From the NCBI RefSeq assembly GCF_020783655.1, contig NZ_JAJGQH010000009.1:62001-126000 (forward strand): 64,000 nt of DNA, read 5' to 3'. This document shows positions 10,277 to 17,787 of this stretch, piece after piece; the first letter of the stretch is position 1; each line of letters starts with the position of its first letter. The notes below the pieces were generated by a model. That model saw only the letters and a list, made by a program, of their open reading frames with translations, was not told the DNA's origin and made no database searches. This stretch comes from Xanthomonas melonis (GTDB taxonomy: Bacteria; Pseudomonadota; Gammaproteobacteria; Xanthomonadales; Xanthomonadaceae). The position numbers were made by a program, and so were the translations under genes.

Positions 10277-11320
10277 ATGCACGACACCACCACCCTGCAG
10301 ACCCTGCTCGCACCGGTCAGCGACGACGCTCCGGCCGGCCCGGACCTGGAGTACGACCCGGATTTCCTGCGCCTGGAACGCGAAGCGGCGGTGCGCGCCG
10401 AGCGCAGCCTGGGCGATGCGGTCATCGCTGCCGAAGAGCCCGACTGGGACAAGGTGCAGACGCTGGCGCTGGAGTTGAGCCGGCGCAGCCGCGACCTGCG
10501 CGTGGCCAGCCGGCTCGGCGCGGCCTGGCTGCGCCTGCGCGGGCTGCCGGGCTGGGCCGACACCCTGGCGCTGATCCATGGCCTGCTCGACCGGCACTGG
10601 GACAGCGTGCACCCGCAGCTGGATGCCGAGGACGACAACGACCCCACCTCGCGCGTCAACGCCCTGGTCGGGCTGAGCGACCCGATGGGCCTGCTCGGCG
10701 TGCTGCGCACCACTGCCTTCGTGCAGTCGCCGCGGTTGGGCCGTTTCAGCCTGCGCGACCTGCGCGTGGCCAACGGCAGCATCAAACTGCCCGACGGTCA
10801 GAGTGGCCACAGCCTGGCCGAGATCGAGGCCTGCTGCCAGGACTGCGCACCGGAGATCCTGGCCGCCGCTGCTCAGGCCATTGGCGATGCCTCGGCCCAG
10901 GCGCGCGCGATCGATGCGCTGCTGACCGAGCGCCTGGGCACGGCCGCGCCGGACCTGCGCCCGCTGCTGAGCGACCTGCGCGAACTCGAACGCTTCGTGC
11001 TGCCGCACTGGCAGGCCCGCGACGGCAGCGCCACCACCGGCCTGCCGGAAGCCGACGCCACATCGGCAGGCGAGGGCAGCGCCACCGCAGCCGGCAGCGC
11101 CCGCCCGCCCGGCGCCATCGCCGGCCCGGACGATGTGCTGCGTCGCCTGGACGAGATCTGCGCCTACTACGCGCGCTGCGAGCCTTCCAGCCCGGTGCCG
11201 ATGCTGCTGCGCCGCGCACAGCGTCTGGTGGGCTGCGACTTCCTGGCCTTGATGAAGGAACTGGCCCCAGCCGGCATCGACGACCTGCAGCGCGTCACCG
11301 GCCCGCTCGATGACGGCTGA
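10277..11320 (+). CDS. TssA/ImpA-type type VI secretion protein, apparently alone
   Basis: This 347-residue cytoplasmic protein has an N-terminal ImpA_N region (about 10-130, with PAGPDLEYDPDF and DWDKV followed by helices) and the C-terminal TssA-like segment RRAQRLVGCDFLALMKEL. TssA proteins cap or prime type VI secretion tails by contacting sheath and baseplate. No other T6SS gene (tssBC, hcp, clpV, vgrG) lies within the window, so it is either detached from its cluster or has another role. The start at 10277 follows CGGAG; in-frame codons upstream lack support. It follows tpsA by 49 bases and may be co-transcribed with it. Confidence 0.8.
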   Translation: MHDTTTLQTLLAPVSDDAPAGPDLEYDPDFLRLEREAAVRAERSLGDAVIAAEEPDWDKVQTLALELSRRSRDLRVASRLGAAWLRLRGLPGWADTLALIHGLLDRHWDSVHPQLDAEDDNDPTSRVNALVGLSDPMGLLGVLRTTAFVQSPRLGRFSLRDLRVANGSIKLPDGQSGHSLAEIEACCQDCAPEILAAAAQAIGDASAQARAIDALLTERLGTAAPDLRPLLSDLRELERFVLPHWQARDGSATTGLPEADATSAGEGSATAAGSARPPGAIAGPDDVLRRLDEICAYYARCEPSSPVPMLLRRAQRLVGCDFLALMKELAPAGIDDLQRVTGPLDDG

Positions 11321-11379
11321 GCGCCCCGCACAGCCGACGCGTGTCACGCCTCCGGCTGTTGCCAATCCCGAATCCCGAA

Positions 11380-11664
11380 TCACCAGCTATACAGCTGCCA
11401 ATACACCTTGTTGACCTTGTCCTTCTCCGCATCGGTATGCCCGTCGTGGTCGCGGTCGTACAGGAAGTACGGCGCTCCGCGCGCCGGCGTGATGCGCACC
11501 ATCTCCAGCTGACCGTTGACGCGGTATTCGTCCACCTTGTCGCCATTGCCCATGGTCTTGCTGGTGACGTCCGCATTGGCCGGCACACTGCCGCCGCCGG
11601 GATTGGTGGTGGCACAGCCGCCGAGCAGCAACAGCGGCAGCAGCAAAAGACATGCTCTCTTCAT
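11380..11664 (-). CDS. DUF2782 small lipoprotein
   Basis: This 94-residue protein has a lipoprotein signal: MKR followed by a leucine-rich stretch and the lipobox LLGGC, with the lipidated cysteine at residue 17. The mature part contains the DUF2782 signature (NGQLEMVRITPARGAPYFLYD, then a DHDGH segment). The function is unknown. DUF2782 genes often sit beside polA in gammaproteobacteria, and here the gene is divergent from polA with a 77-base gap. It is convergent with the tssA-like gene. Confidence 0.85.
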   Translation of the reverse strand: MKRACLLLLPLLLLGGCATTNPGGGSVPANADVTSKTMGNGDKVDEYRVNGQLEMVRITPARGAPYFLYDRDHDGHTDAEKDKVNKVYWQLYSW

Positions 11665-11729
11665 CGTGATGGTCCGTGTGAGGTCGCCTCCGAGTATGCG
11701 CCGGCCGGGTGTGGCGTGGACGTGCAGCG

Positions 11730-11741
11730 TAGAATCGGGCC
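11730..11741 (+). promoter_or_regulatory. Possible -10 element giving a leaderless polA transcript
   Basis: TAGAAT at 11730-11735 lies only six bases upstream of the polA ATG at 11742. No purine-rich ribosome site lies between them. Initiation six or seven bases after the hexamer would start at the A of the ATG. The -35 region (around 11707, GGGTGT) is poor, so this is tentative. Confidence 0.35.
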
Positions 11742-14522
11742 ATGAGCAGATTAGTCCTGATCGACGGGTCCAGTTACCTGTACCGCGCGTTCCACGCGCT
11801 TCCGCCGCTGACCAACGCCCAGGGCGAGCCCACCGGCGCCTTGTTTGGCGTGGTCAACATGTTGCGCGCCACCTTGAAGGAGCGCCCGGCCTACGTCGCC
11901 TTCGTGGTGGATGCGCCCGGTAAAACCTTCCGTGATGACTTGTATGCCGACTACAAGGCCAGCCGCCCGTCGATGCCCGACGACCTGCGCGCGCAGGTGC
12001 AGCCGATGTGCGACATCGTGCATGCGCTGGGTATCGACATCCTGCGCATCGATGGCGTGGAAGCCGACGATGTGATCGGCACGCTGGCGCTGCAGGGCGC
12101 GGCCGACGGCCTGGCCGTCACGATCTCCACCGGCGACAAGGACTTCGCCCAGTTGGTGCGCCCGGGCGTGGAGCTGGTCAACACCATGAGCGGCAGCCGC
12201 ATGGATTCGGACGAGGCGGTGGTGGCCAAGTTCGGTGTGCGGCCGGACCAGATCGTCGATCTGCTGGCGCTGATGGGCGATGCCATCGACAACGTACCCG
12301 GCGTGGAAAAGTGCGGCCCCAAGACCGCCGCCAAGTGGCTGGCCGAGTACGACTCGCTCGATGGCGTGATCGCCAACGCCGACAGGATCAAGGGCAAGAT
12401 CGGCGACAACCTGCGCGCCGCGCTGCCGCGGCTGCCGCTCAATCGCGAATTGGTCACCATCAAGACCGACGTGGCGCTGGCCAGCGGCCCGCGCGCGCTG
12501 GAGCTGCGCGAGCCCAACACCGAGGCGCTGGCGGCGCTGTATGCGCGCTACGGTTTCAGCCAGGCGCTGCGCGAACTTGGTGGCGCTGCCGCAACCGGGG
12601 CGCAGACCGATGCGATGGCGGTGGCGCGCACCGAACCCGGCCGCGCCCGCGGCACCGGCTTCGTCTCCGGCCCGGCCAGCGCGCCGGTGGACCTGGACCC
12701 GGCATTGGCCGCGCCCGGCCAGTACGAGACCATCCTCACCCAGGAACAGCTGGACAGCTGGATCGCGCGGCTGCGCGCCGCCGGCCAGTTCGCCTTCGAT
12801 ACCGAAACCGACAGCCTGGACGCCCTGCAGGCCAACCTGATCGGCCTCAGCGTCGCCGCCGAGCCCGGCCAGGCCGCCTACCTGCCGTTCGGCCACGACT
12901 TCCCCGGCGCCCCGGCCCAGCTCGACCGCACCCAGGCGCTGGCGCAGCTGGCGCCGCTGCTCACCGACCCGGCCGTGCGCAAGCTCGGCCAGCACGGCAA
13001 GTACGACCTGCACGTGATGCGCCGTCACGGCGTGGAACTGGCCGGCTATGCCGACGACACCTTGCTGGAGAGCTTCGTGCTCAATTCCGGCAGCGCCCGG
13101 CACGACATGGACAGCCTGGCCAAGCGCTACCTGGGCTACGACACGGTCAAGTACGAAGACATCTGCGGCAAGGGCGCCAAGCAGATCCCCTTCGCCCACG
13201 TCAGCCTGGAAGACGCCACCCGCTACGCCGCCGAAGACGCCGACATCACCCTACGTCTGCATCAGGTCCTGGGCCGGCGGCTGGCCGACGAGCCCAGCCT
13301 GGAGCGTGTGTACCGCGAGATCGAAATGCCGCTGGTGAGCGTGCTGGCGCGCGTGGAGGCCAATGGCGTGTGCGTGGACGCGGCCGAACTGCGCCGCCAG
13401 AGCGCGGACCTGTCCAAGCGCATGCTCGCCGCCCAGCAGAAGGCCACCGAGCTGGCCGGGCGCAGCTTCAACCTGGACTCGCCCAAGCAGCTGCAGGCGC
13501 TGTTGTTCGACGAACTCAAGCTGCCCGCGGTGGTCAAGACGCCCAAGGGTCAGCCGTCGACCAACGAGGAGGCGCTGGAGGCCATCGCCGACCAGCACGA
13601 GCTGCCACGGGTGATCCTGGAGTACCGCGGCCTGGCCAAGCTGCGCAGCACCTACACCGACAAGCTGCCGGAGATGATCCACCCGCAATCCGGGCGCGTG
13701 CACACCAGCTACCACCAGGCCGGCGCCGCGACCGGGCGCCTGTCCTCGTCCGACCCCAACCTGCAGAACATCCCGATCCGCACCGAGGACGGCCGCCGCA
13801 TCCGCCGCGCCTTCGTCGCCCCGGCCGGGCGCAAGCTGATCGCCTGCGACTACTCGCAGATCGAACTGCGCATCATGGCGCACCTGTCTGGCGACCCCGG
13901 CCTGGTGGGCGCGTTCGAATCCGGCGCCGACGTGCACCGCGCCACCGCCGCCGAAGTGTTCGGGCGCACCATCGACACCGTCAGCGGCGACGAGCGCCGC
14001 GCCGCCAAGGCGATCAACTTCGGCCTGATGTACGGCATGAGCGCCTTCGGCCTGGCCCGCCAGCTCGGCATCGGCCGCGGAGAGGCGCAGGACTACATCG
14101 CGCTGTACTTCAGCCGCTACCCCGGCGTGCGCGACTTCATGGAGAGCACCCGCCAGCAGGCGCGCGACAAGGGCTACGTGGAAACCGTGTTCGGCCGTCG
14201 CCTGTATCTGGACTTCATCAACGCCGGCAGCCAGGGCCAGCGCGCCGGCGCCGAGCGCGCTGCGATCAACGCACCGATGCAGGGCACCGCCGCCGACATC
14301 ATCAAGCGCGCCATGGTCAGCGTGGACGGCTGGATCGCCGACCATGCGCAACGCGCGAAGATGATCCTGCAGGTGCACGACGAACTGGTGTTCGAAGCGG
14401 ACGTCGATTTCGTCGACACGCTGCTGGGCGAGGTCACGACACGCATGGCAGCGGCGGCCGAATTGAGGGTGCCGCTGGTGGTGGATTCCGGTATCGGCGA
14501 TAACTGGGACCAAGCGCACTGA
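11742..14522 (+). CDS. polA: DNA polymerase I
   Basis: This 926-residue repair and Okazaki-processing polymerase has all three domains. The 5' nuclease is at about 1-290 (MSRLVLIDGSSYLYRAFHAL start, EADDVIGTLA). The 3'-5' proofreading exonuclease is at about 340-520, with the intact DTE motif in FAFDTETDSLD near residue 350. The polymerase domain has motif A (CDYSQIELR, about 701), motif B (RRAAKAINFGLMYG) and motif C (QVHDELVFE, about 875). All catalytic acids are present, and the length matches E. coli PolI (928). It is a single gene divergent from DUF2782, and a small-RNA candidate lies downstream. Confidence 0.98.
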   Translation: MSRLVLIDGSSYLYRAFHALPPLTNAQGEPTGALFGVVNMLRATLKERPAYVAFVVDAPGKTFRDDLYADYKASRPSMPDDLRAQVQPMCDIVHALGIDILRIDGVEADDVIGTLALQGAADGLAVTISTGDKDFAQLVRPGVELVNTMSGSRMDSDEAVVAKFGVRPDQIVDLLALMGDAIDNVPGVEKCGPKTAAKWLAEYDSLDGVIANADRIKGKIGDNLRAALPRLPLNRELVTIKTDVALASGPRALELREPNTEALAALYARYGFSQALRELGGAAATGAQTDAMAVARTEPGRARGTGFVSGPASAPVDLDPALAAPGQYETILTQEQLDSWIARLRAAGQFAFDTETDSLDALQANLIGLSVAAEPGQAAYLPFGHDFPGAPAQLDRTQALAQLAPLLTDPAVRKLGQHGKYDLHVMRRHGVELAGYADDTLLESFVLNSGSARHDMDSLAKRYLGYDTVKYEDICGKGAKQIPFAHVSLEDATRYAAEDADITLRLHQVLGRRLADEPSLERVYREIEMPLVSVLARVEANGVCVDAAELRRQSADLSKRMLAAQQKATELAGRSFNLDSPKQLQALLFDELKLPAVVKTPKGQPSTNEEALEAIADQHELPRVILEYRGLAKLRSTYTDKLPEMIHPQSGRVHTSYHQAGAATGRLSSSDPNLQNIPIRTEDGRRIRRAFVAPAGRKLIACDYSQIELRIMAHLSGDPGLVGAFESGADVHRATAAEVFGRTIDTVSGDERRAAKAINFGLMYGMSAFGLARQLGIGRGEAQDYIALYFSRYPGVRDFMESTRQQARDKGYVETVFGRRLYLDFINAGSQGQRAGAERAAINAPMQGTAADIIKRAMVSVDGWIADHAQRAKMILQVHDELVFEADVDFVDTLLGEVTTRMAAAAELRVPLVVDSGIGDNWDQAH

Positions 14523-14687
14523 CGCCGCGATTCACGCGGATATGCTGGACACACAGATTAGCTATACAAAGCGTCCATCATAATGCGACCGCACGCAGCG
14601 GCAAGGGAATGAATAACCGCTAAATTCTACATTTTTTTAACAGTAATCTTCACGATCCATCAATGTAGAAAATGGTGTTATATCCCT
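14523..14687. other. AT-rich intergenic region downstream of polA
   Basis: This stretch is much richer in A and T than its surroundings (runs such as CTACATTTTTTTAAC around 14630). I see no open frame. TTATAT at 14678-14683 is a plausible -10 for the small RNA that follows; no good -35 is obvious. Confidence 0.5.
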
Positions 14688-14812
14688 CGACGGGCGCAAC
14701 GCCTGTCGGCAGATCTCTCCCATCCCCTGGAGCAGATCTCGGAGCGGAAACTCCTCCCCAAGTTTCCGTTCCCTGGCCCCGCCGACCTCCCCCTGGTCTG
14801 CGGGGCTTTTTT
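14688..14812 (+). ncRNA. Small RNA with C-rich hairpin loops, sX13-like
   Basis: Three hairpins occur in about 125 bases. The first is CGACGGGCG/CGCCTGTCG (14688-14708). The second is a perfect 8-bp stem CGGAAACT/AGTTTCCG with loop CCTCCCCA. The third is a terminator stem GCCCCGC/GCGGGGC (ending 14806) with inner stem GACC/GGTC, loop TCCCCCT and then a T run to 14812. The C-rich loops are complementary to Shine-Dalgarno sequences. A location just downstream of polA parallels Spot 42 in E. coli and ErsA in Pseudomonas. From memory it fits sX13 of Xanthomonas, a virulence regulator of about 115 nt with C-rich loops; that identity is inferred, not checked. Confidence 0.72.
14776..14812 (+). terminator. 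Rho-independent terminator of the small RNA
   Basis: A GC stem GCCCCGC/GCGGGGC (14776-14782 with 14800-14806) is followed immediately by a run of Ts to 14812. This is the only classical U-tract terminator I recognised in the window. Confidence 0.85.
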
Positions 14813-15058
14813 ATTTGTGTTCGCAACCCGGATTGCATTGCGCCGCAGCATGGAAACGGCACGCAGCGTCGTCCCGATCAATCACAAATTTAAATAGGGG
14901 CGATTAATGCATTGAATCAACACAGCGTTTCATTTCCCCAATTCAGATTTAACCGATTGGGTGCCGAATGCGGCATTGCAGAATGAAACTGCCGAAGACG
15001 GCGCTGCTCCAATGGCAAGCGATGGCGGCTCGTCTGCGCTTGCGCCACCTCGGGCGAG

Positions 15059-15958
15059 TCAACCCAGCCAGTCGCGAGGCACCAGGTAATCCAGCAGGCG
15101 CGCCTCGGCGCTACCCGGGTCGGCCGCATAGCCATACTCCCAGCGTACGCGTGGCGGCAGGCTCATCAGAATGCTCTCGGCGCGCCCGCCGCTCTGCAGC
15201 CCGAACAGGGTGCCGCGGTCGTAGACCAGGTTGAACTCCACATAGCGCCCGCGGCGGTATAGCTGGAACTCGCGTTCGCGTTCGCCGAACGCGGTGTCCT
15301 TGCGGCGCTCCACGATCGGCATGTAGGCGTCCAGGAACCCATTGCCCACCGCCTGCTGATAGGCGAAGTCGCGCTCGAAGTCCTGGCCCAGGTCGTCGAA
15401 GAACAGCCCGCCCACGCCCCGCGTCTCGTTGCGGTGGCGCAGGAAGAAATACTCGTCGCACCAGCGCTTGTGCGCGGCATAACGCTCCTCGCCGAATGGC
15501 GCGCAGAGTGCCTGCGCGGTGCGATGCCAGTGCTGCACGTCTGCGTCCACGGGATAGAACGGCGTGAGATCGAAGCCGCCGCCGAACCAGGCCGCGACCA
15601 CTGCGCCGTCGCGTTCGGCACGGAAGTAACGCACGTTCATGTGCGTGGTCGGTACGTGCGGATTGTGCGGATGGAACACCAGCGACACACCGCAGGCGCG
15701 CCAGGTCGCGCCGGCCAGTTCGGGCCGGTGCGCACTGGCCGATGGCGGCAGACGGGTGCCGGACACGTCCGAAAACCCGATACCGGCCTGCTCGAACACC
15801 GCGCCATCGCGCAGGATGCGGGTGCGCCCGCCACCGCCTTCCTCGCGTTGCCATAAGTCCTCGGAGAAGCGCGCTCGGCCATCGGCGGCTTCCACCGCGG
15901 CGCAGATGCGGTCCTGCAGGTCGGTCAGATAATCGCGTACACGGTCGAATTCGTTCAT
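15059..15958 (-). CDS. hemF: Oxygen-dependent coproporphyrinogen III oxidase
   Basis: This 299-residue cytoplasmic enzyme decarboxylates and oxidises coproporphyrinogen III to protoporphyrinogen IX in haem synthesis. Diagnostic motifs are [22 protein letters not shown], the [11 protein letters not shown] block, GGLFFDDL and the C-terminal [27 protein letters not shown]. Conserved histidines and acidic residues of the family are present, and the length equals that of typical HemF (about 300). It appears monocistronic and converges on the small-RNA region. Confidence 0.97.
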   Translation of the reverse strand: MNEFDRVRDYLTDLQDRICAAVEAADGRARFSEDLWQREEGGGGRTRILRDGAVFEQAGIGFSDVSGTRLPPSASAHRPELAGATWRACGVSLVFHPHNPHVPTTHMNVRYFRAERDGAVVAAWFGGGFDLTPFYPVDADVQHWHRTAQALCAPFGEERYAAHKRWCDEYFFLRHRNETRGVGGLFFDDLGQDFERDFAYQQAVGNGFLDAYMPIVERRKDTAFGEREREFQLYRRGRYVEFNLVYDRGTLFGLQSGGRAESILMSLPPRVRWEYGYAADPGSAEARLLDYLVPRDWLG

Positions 15959-16148
15959 GACCCAATTCTAAGCGGTGCATCGCAGCCGATGCGCCGACCC
16001 GCGCGCGCCCGTTTGTCGCAGGGCGATGCGCCACAGTTGCCAGGTGTCGGGCGCGTAGGGCAAACGCAGGCCGGGACGTCGGCGGCGTATCACCCGCCAG
16101 GGCTGGATGGAACGACCGCAGGGCGCTGTGCGCCGACCGCAGGTTCGG

Positions 16149-16709
16149 TCAACCGAACTCCGCGCGCACCGCAGGCGTACACAGCCGCCAGGCCAGCGCC
16201 GCGTGCACGCCGCCGATCGCCAACGCACCAAGGCCCGCCAGCACCAGTGCGATCTGCCGGGTGGCCTGCAGGCGCGCCTGCAGTTGCGGCCACTCCTGGC
16301 TGTGCAGCAGTTCGGCCGGCAGCATCGCCTGCACGCCGTCGAACAGCGGTCCGATCAGCGCCAGCCCGGCGAAATTCAGCACGCCGGTGGCGACCAGCAC
16401 CACCACGAAGCCGATACGTGCCCATTCGCGCCGGTGCAGCAATGCCCAGCTCAACCAGGCGAACAATGCCGACAGCACCGCGCCGAGGACCGACAGCGAC
16501 ATCGCGTGGTCGATCAGCCACTGCCAGGACGACGGCAGGACGATGCCCGCGGGCAAGGCCAGCCTGGCCGCGTCGGGCATCGCCACGAGCATCAGCACCT
16601 GGAGCAGGTTGCCCAGCGTGCTGACCACGCCCAGCAGCAGCGACACCCATGCCAGTGGCGTCACCAGGCCGCCGGGGGAGGGGGCATGCGTGGAAGGCGC
16701 CGTGCTCAT
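16149..16709 (-). CDS. Four-helix inner-membrane protein, unknown function
   Basis: This 186-residue protein has hydrophobic segments at about 15-45 (LAWVSLLLGVVSTLGNLLQVLMLV), 65-90 (MSLSVLGAVLSALFAWLSWALL), 95-120 (GFVVVLVATGVLNFAGLALIG) and 150-175. I recognise no family motif. It overlaps the upstream gene by ATGA, so the two are almost certainly translated together. Its role is not inferable beyond membrane location. Confidence 0.8.
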   Translation of the reverse strand: MSTAPSTHAPSPGGLVTPLAWVSLLLGVVSTLGNLLQVLMLVAMPDAARLALPAGIVLPSSWQWLIDHAMSLSVLGAVLSALFAWLSWALLHRREWARIGFVVVLVATGVLNFAGLALIGPLFDGVQAMLPAELLHSQEWPQLQARLQATRQIALVLAGLGALAIGGVHAALAWRLCTPAVRAEFG

Positions 16710-17422
16710 CGCAGCGACGCGATGTGTACCGCCACCGCCGCTTGGCCGGGCGGATCCAGCGACGGCTGCAATTGGGCGTACCAGGCCGCGACGGCGCCGG
16801 CCGGCAGACACTGCTGCAACAGCGGAGCGCTGCGTTCGAGAAAGGTCTCCAGGAACGGCAGGCCACGGACATAGAGGAAATGGCTGTCGGTGATCGACAT
16901 GCCGGCGTAGGCCTCGCGCAGCCATTCCAGATGCGGAAGGGCATGCGCGCCATGGCCGGCGCGGGTTAGCGCGGTGAGAAAGCTGGTGCGTGCGGTGGCC
17001 GGCGAGGTGGAACGCTCCTGCGCATTGAGATCGTCGAAGGTCAGCAGCCACTGCTCGCCGCGCGCGATCTCGTCGCACATCACCGACGTGGTGGCCAGCT
17101 GCAGCGCGTTGTGCGCGCTCGGCTCCAGTTCGTACAGCGCCAGCCAGTGCGGGTGGGCCTCGGCGTAACGATCCAGTGCGCTCAGGGACAGGGCACACAG
17201 GCGCTGCGCATCGGCGCCGCGCTGCAGATGCGGCTGCGCGGCTGCGTAGGCGGCCAGATGCTCGCCACGTTGAAAGGCCGTCAGCGCCGGCTGCAATACG
17301 GGATCGATGGGGGGCGCCGATGCTGCGTCGTCGGCCTCTGGCGCAGACGCAAGCGTGGGTTCTGCCCGCTGCGTCGTCGCTGCGGCGGTCTTGCGTCCAA
17401 ACAAACGGTCCCACAGGCCCAT
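16706..17422 (-). CDS. TPR-like soluble protein, unknown function
   Basis: This 238-residue protein begins MGLWDRLFGRK, an amphipathic start, followed by a low-complexity Ala/Pro linker (about 12-40) and helical repeats that read like tetratricopeptide units (AFQRGEHLAAYAAAQPHL, LDRYAEAHPHWLALYELEP). No catalytic motif is seen. The start has a strong GGGAGAGG ribosome site. It overlaps the downstream membrane-protein gene by four bases, suggesting a two-gene operon, perhaps a soluble/membrane partner pair. Confidence 0.75.
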   Translation of the reverse strand: MGLWDRLFGRKTAAATTQRAEPTLASAPEADDAASAPPIDPVLQPALTAFQRGEHLAAYAAAQPHLQRGADAQRLCALSLSALDRYAEAHPHWLALYELEPSAHNALQLATTSVMCDEIARGEQWLLTFDDLNAQERSTSPATARTSFLTALTRAGHGAHALPHLEWLREAYAGMSITDSHFLYVRGLPFLETFLERSAPLLQQCLPAGAVAAWYAQLQPSLDPPGQAAVAVHIASLR

Positions 17423-17753
17423 CGCCTCTCCCTCGTGTGCGCCGGGTGGATGGAAGCTGCCGCAAGCCCGACGACGCAACGAGCAGGCGGAGCATCGGTG
17501 CAGCCGGGCGTCGCGCCCGTCACTGTACCGCGCTGCGTGCAAGCTTAGAGCGACCTGCGTCCATGCAGGTGAGCGCCGTACAACCGGCGCCTGCCGTCGG
17601 GTCGTCGTCGGCCCGGATCCAGGCCCGCCGTCCGGACGGCAGCGTGCACGCAGCGCAGCCGTGGCGGCTGCCGAAGACCTGCCGGCCGCCGCGCGGAACG
17701 CCGGCGATACGCCGCAGCGGCTCCGGCGCGCTGGCACCGCACCCGCGCAGTGG
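17423..17753. other. Intergenic stretch without recognised gene
   Basis: Short open frames occur on both strands here but have no ribosome site, no family resemblance and an arginine/alanine-heavy composition typical of non-coding GC-rich DNA. The region must hold the promoter of the 17422 gene. I see no strong elements. Confidence 0.5.
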
Positions 17754-17779
17754 CTGCACGCGTGCGGCCACGCGTGCAG
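17754..17779 (-). terminator. Hairpin terminating the S9 peptidase gene
   Basis: A perfect 11-bp stem CTGCACGCGTG/CACGCGTGCAG with a 4-base loop lies eight bases past the stop codon. There is no U tract, but the position and stability suit a terminator or 3'-end stabiliser. Confidence 0.5.
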
Positions 17780-17787
17780 TACCTGGC

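Noticed and set aside
17520-17771. Open frames between the TPR-like and peptidase genes
   Set aside because: Arg-rich shadows without ribosome site; one end lies in the terminator hairpin.
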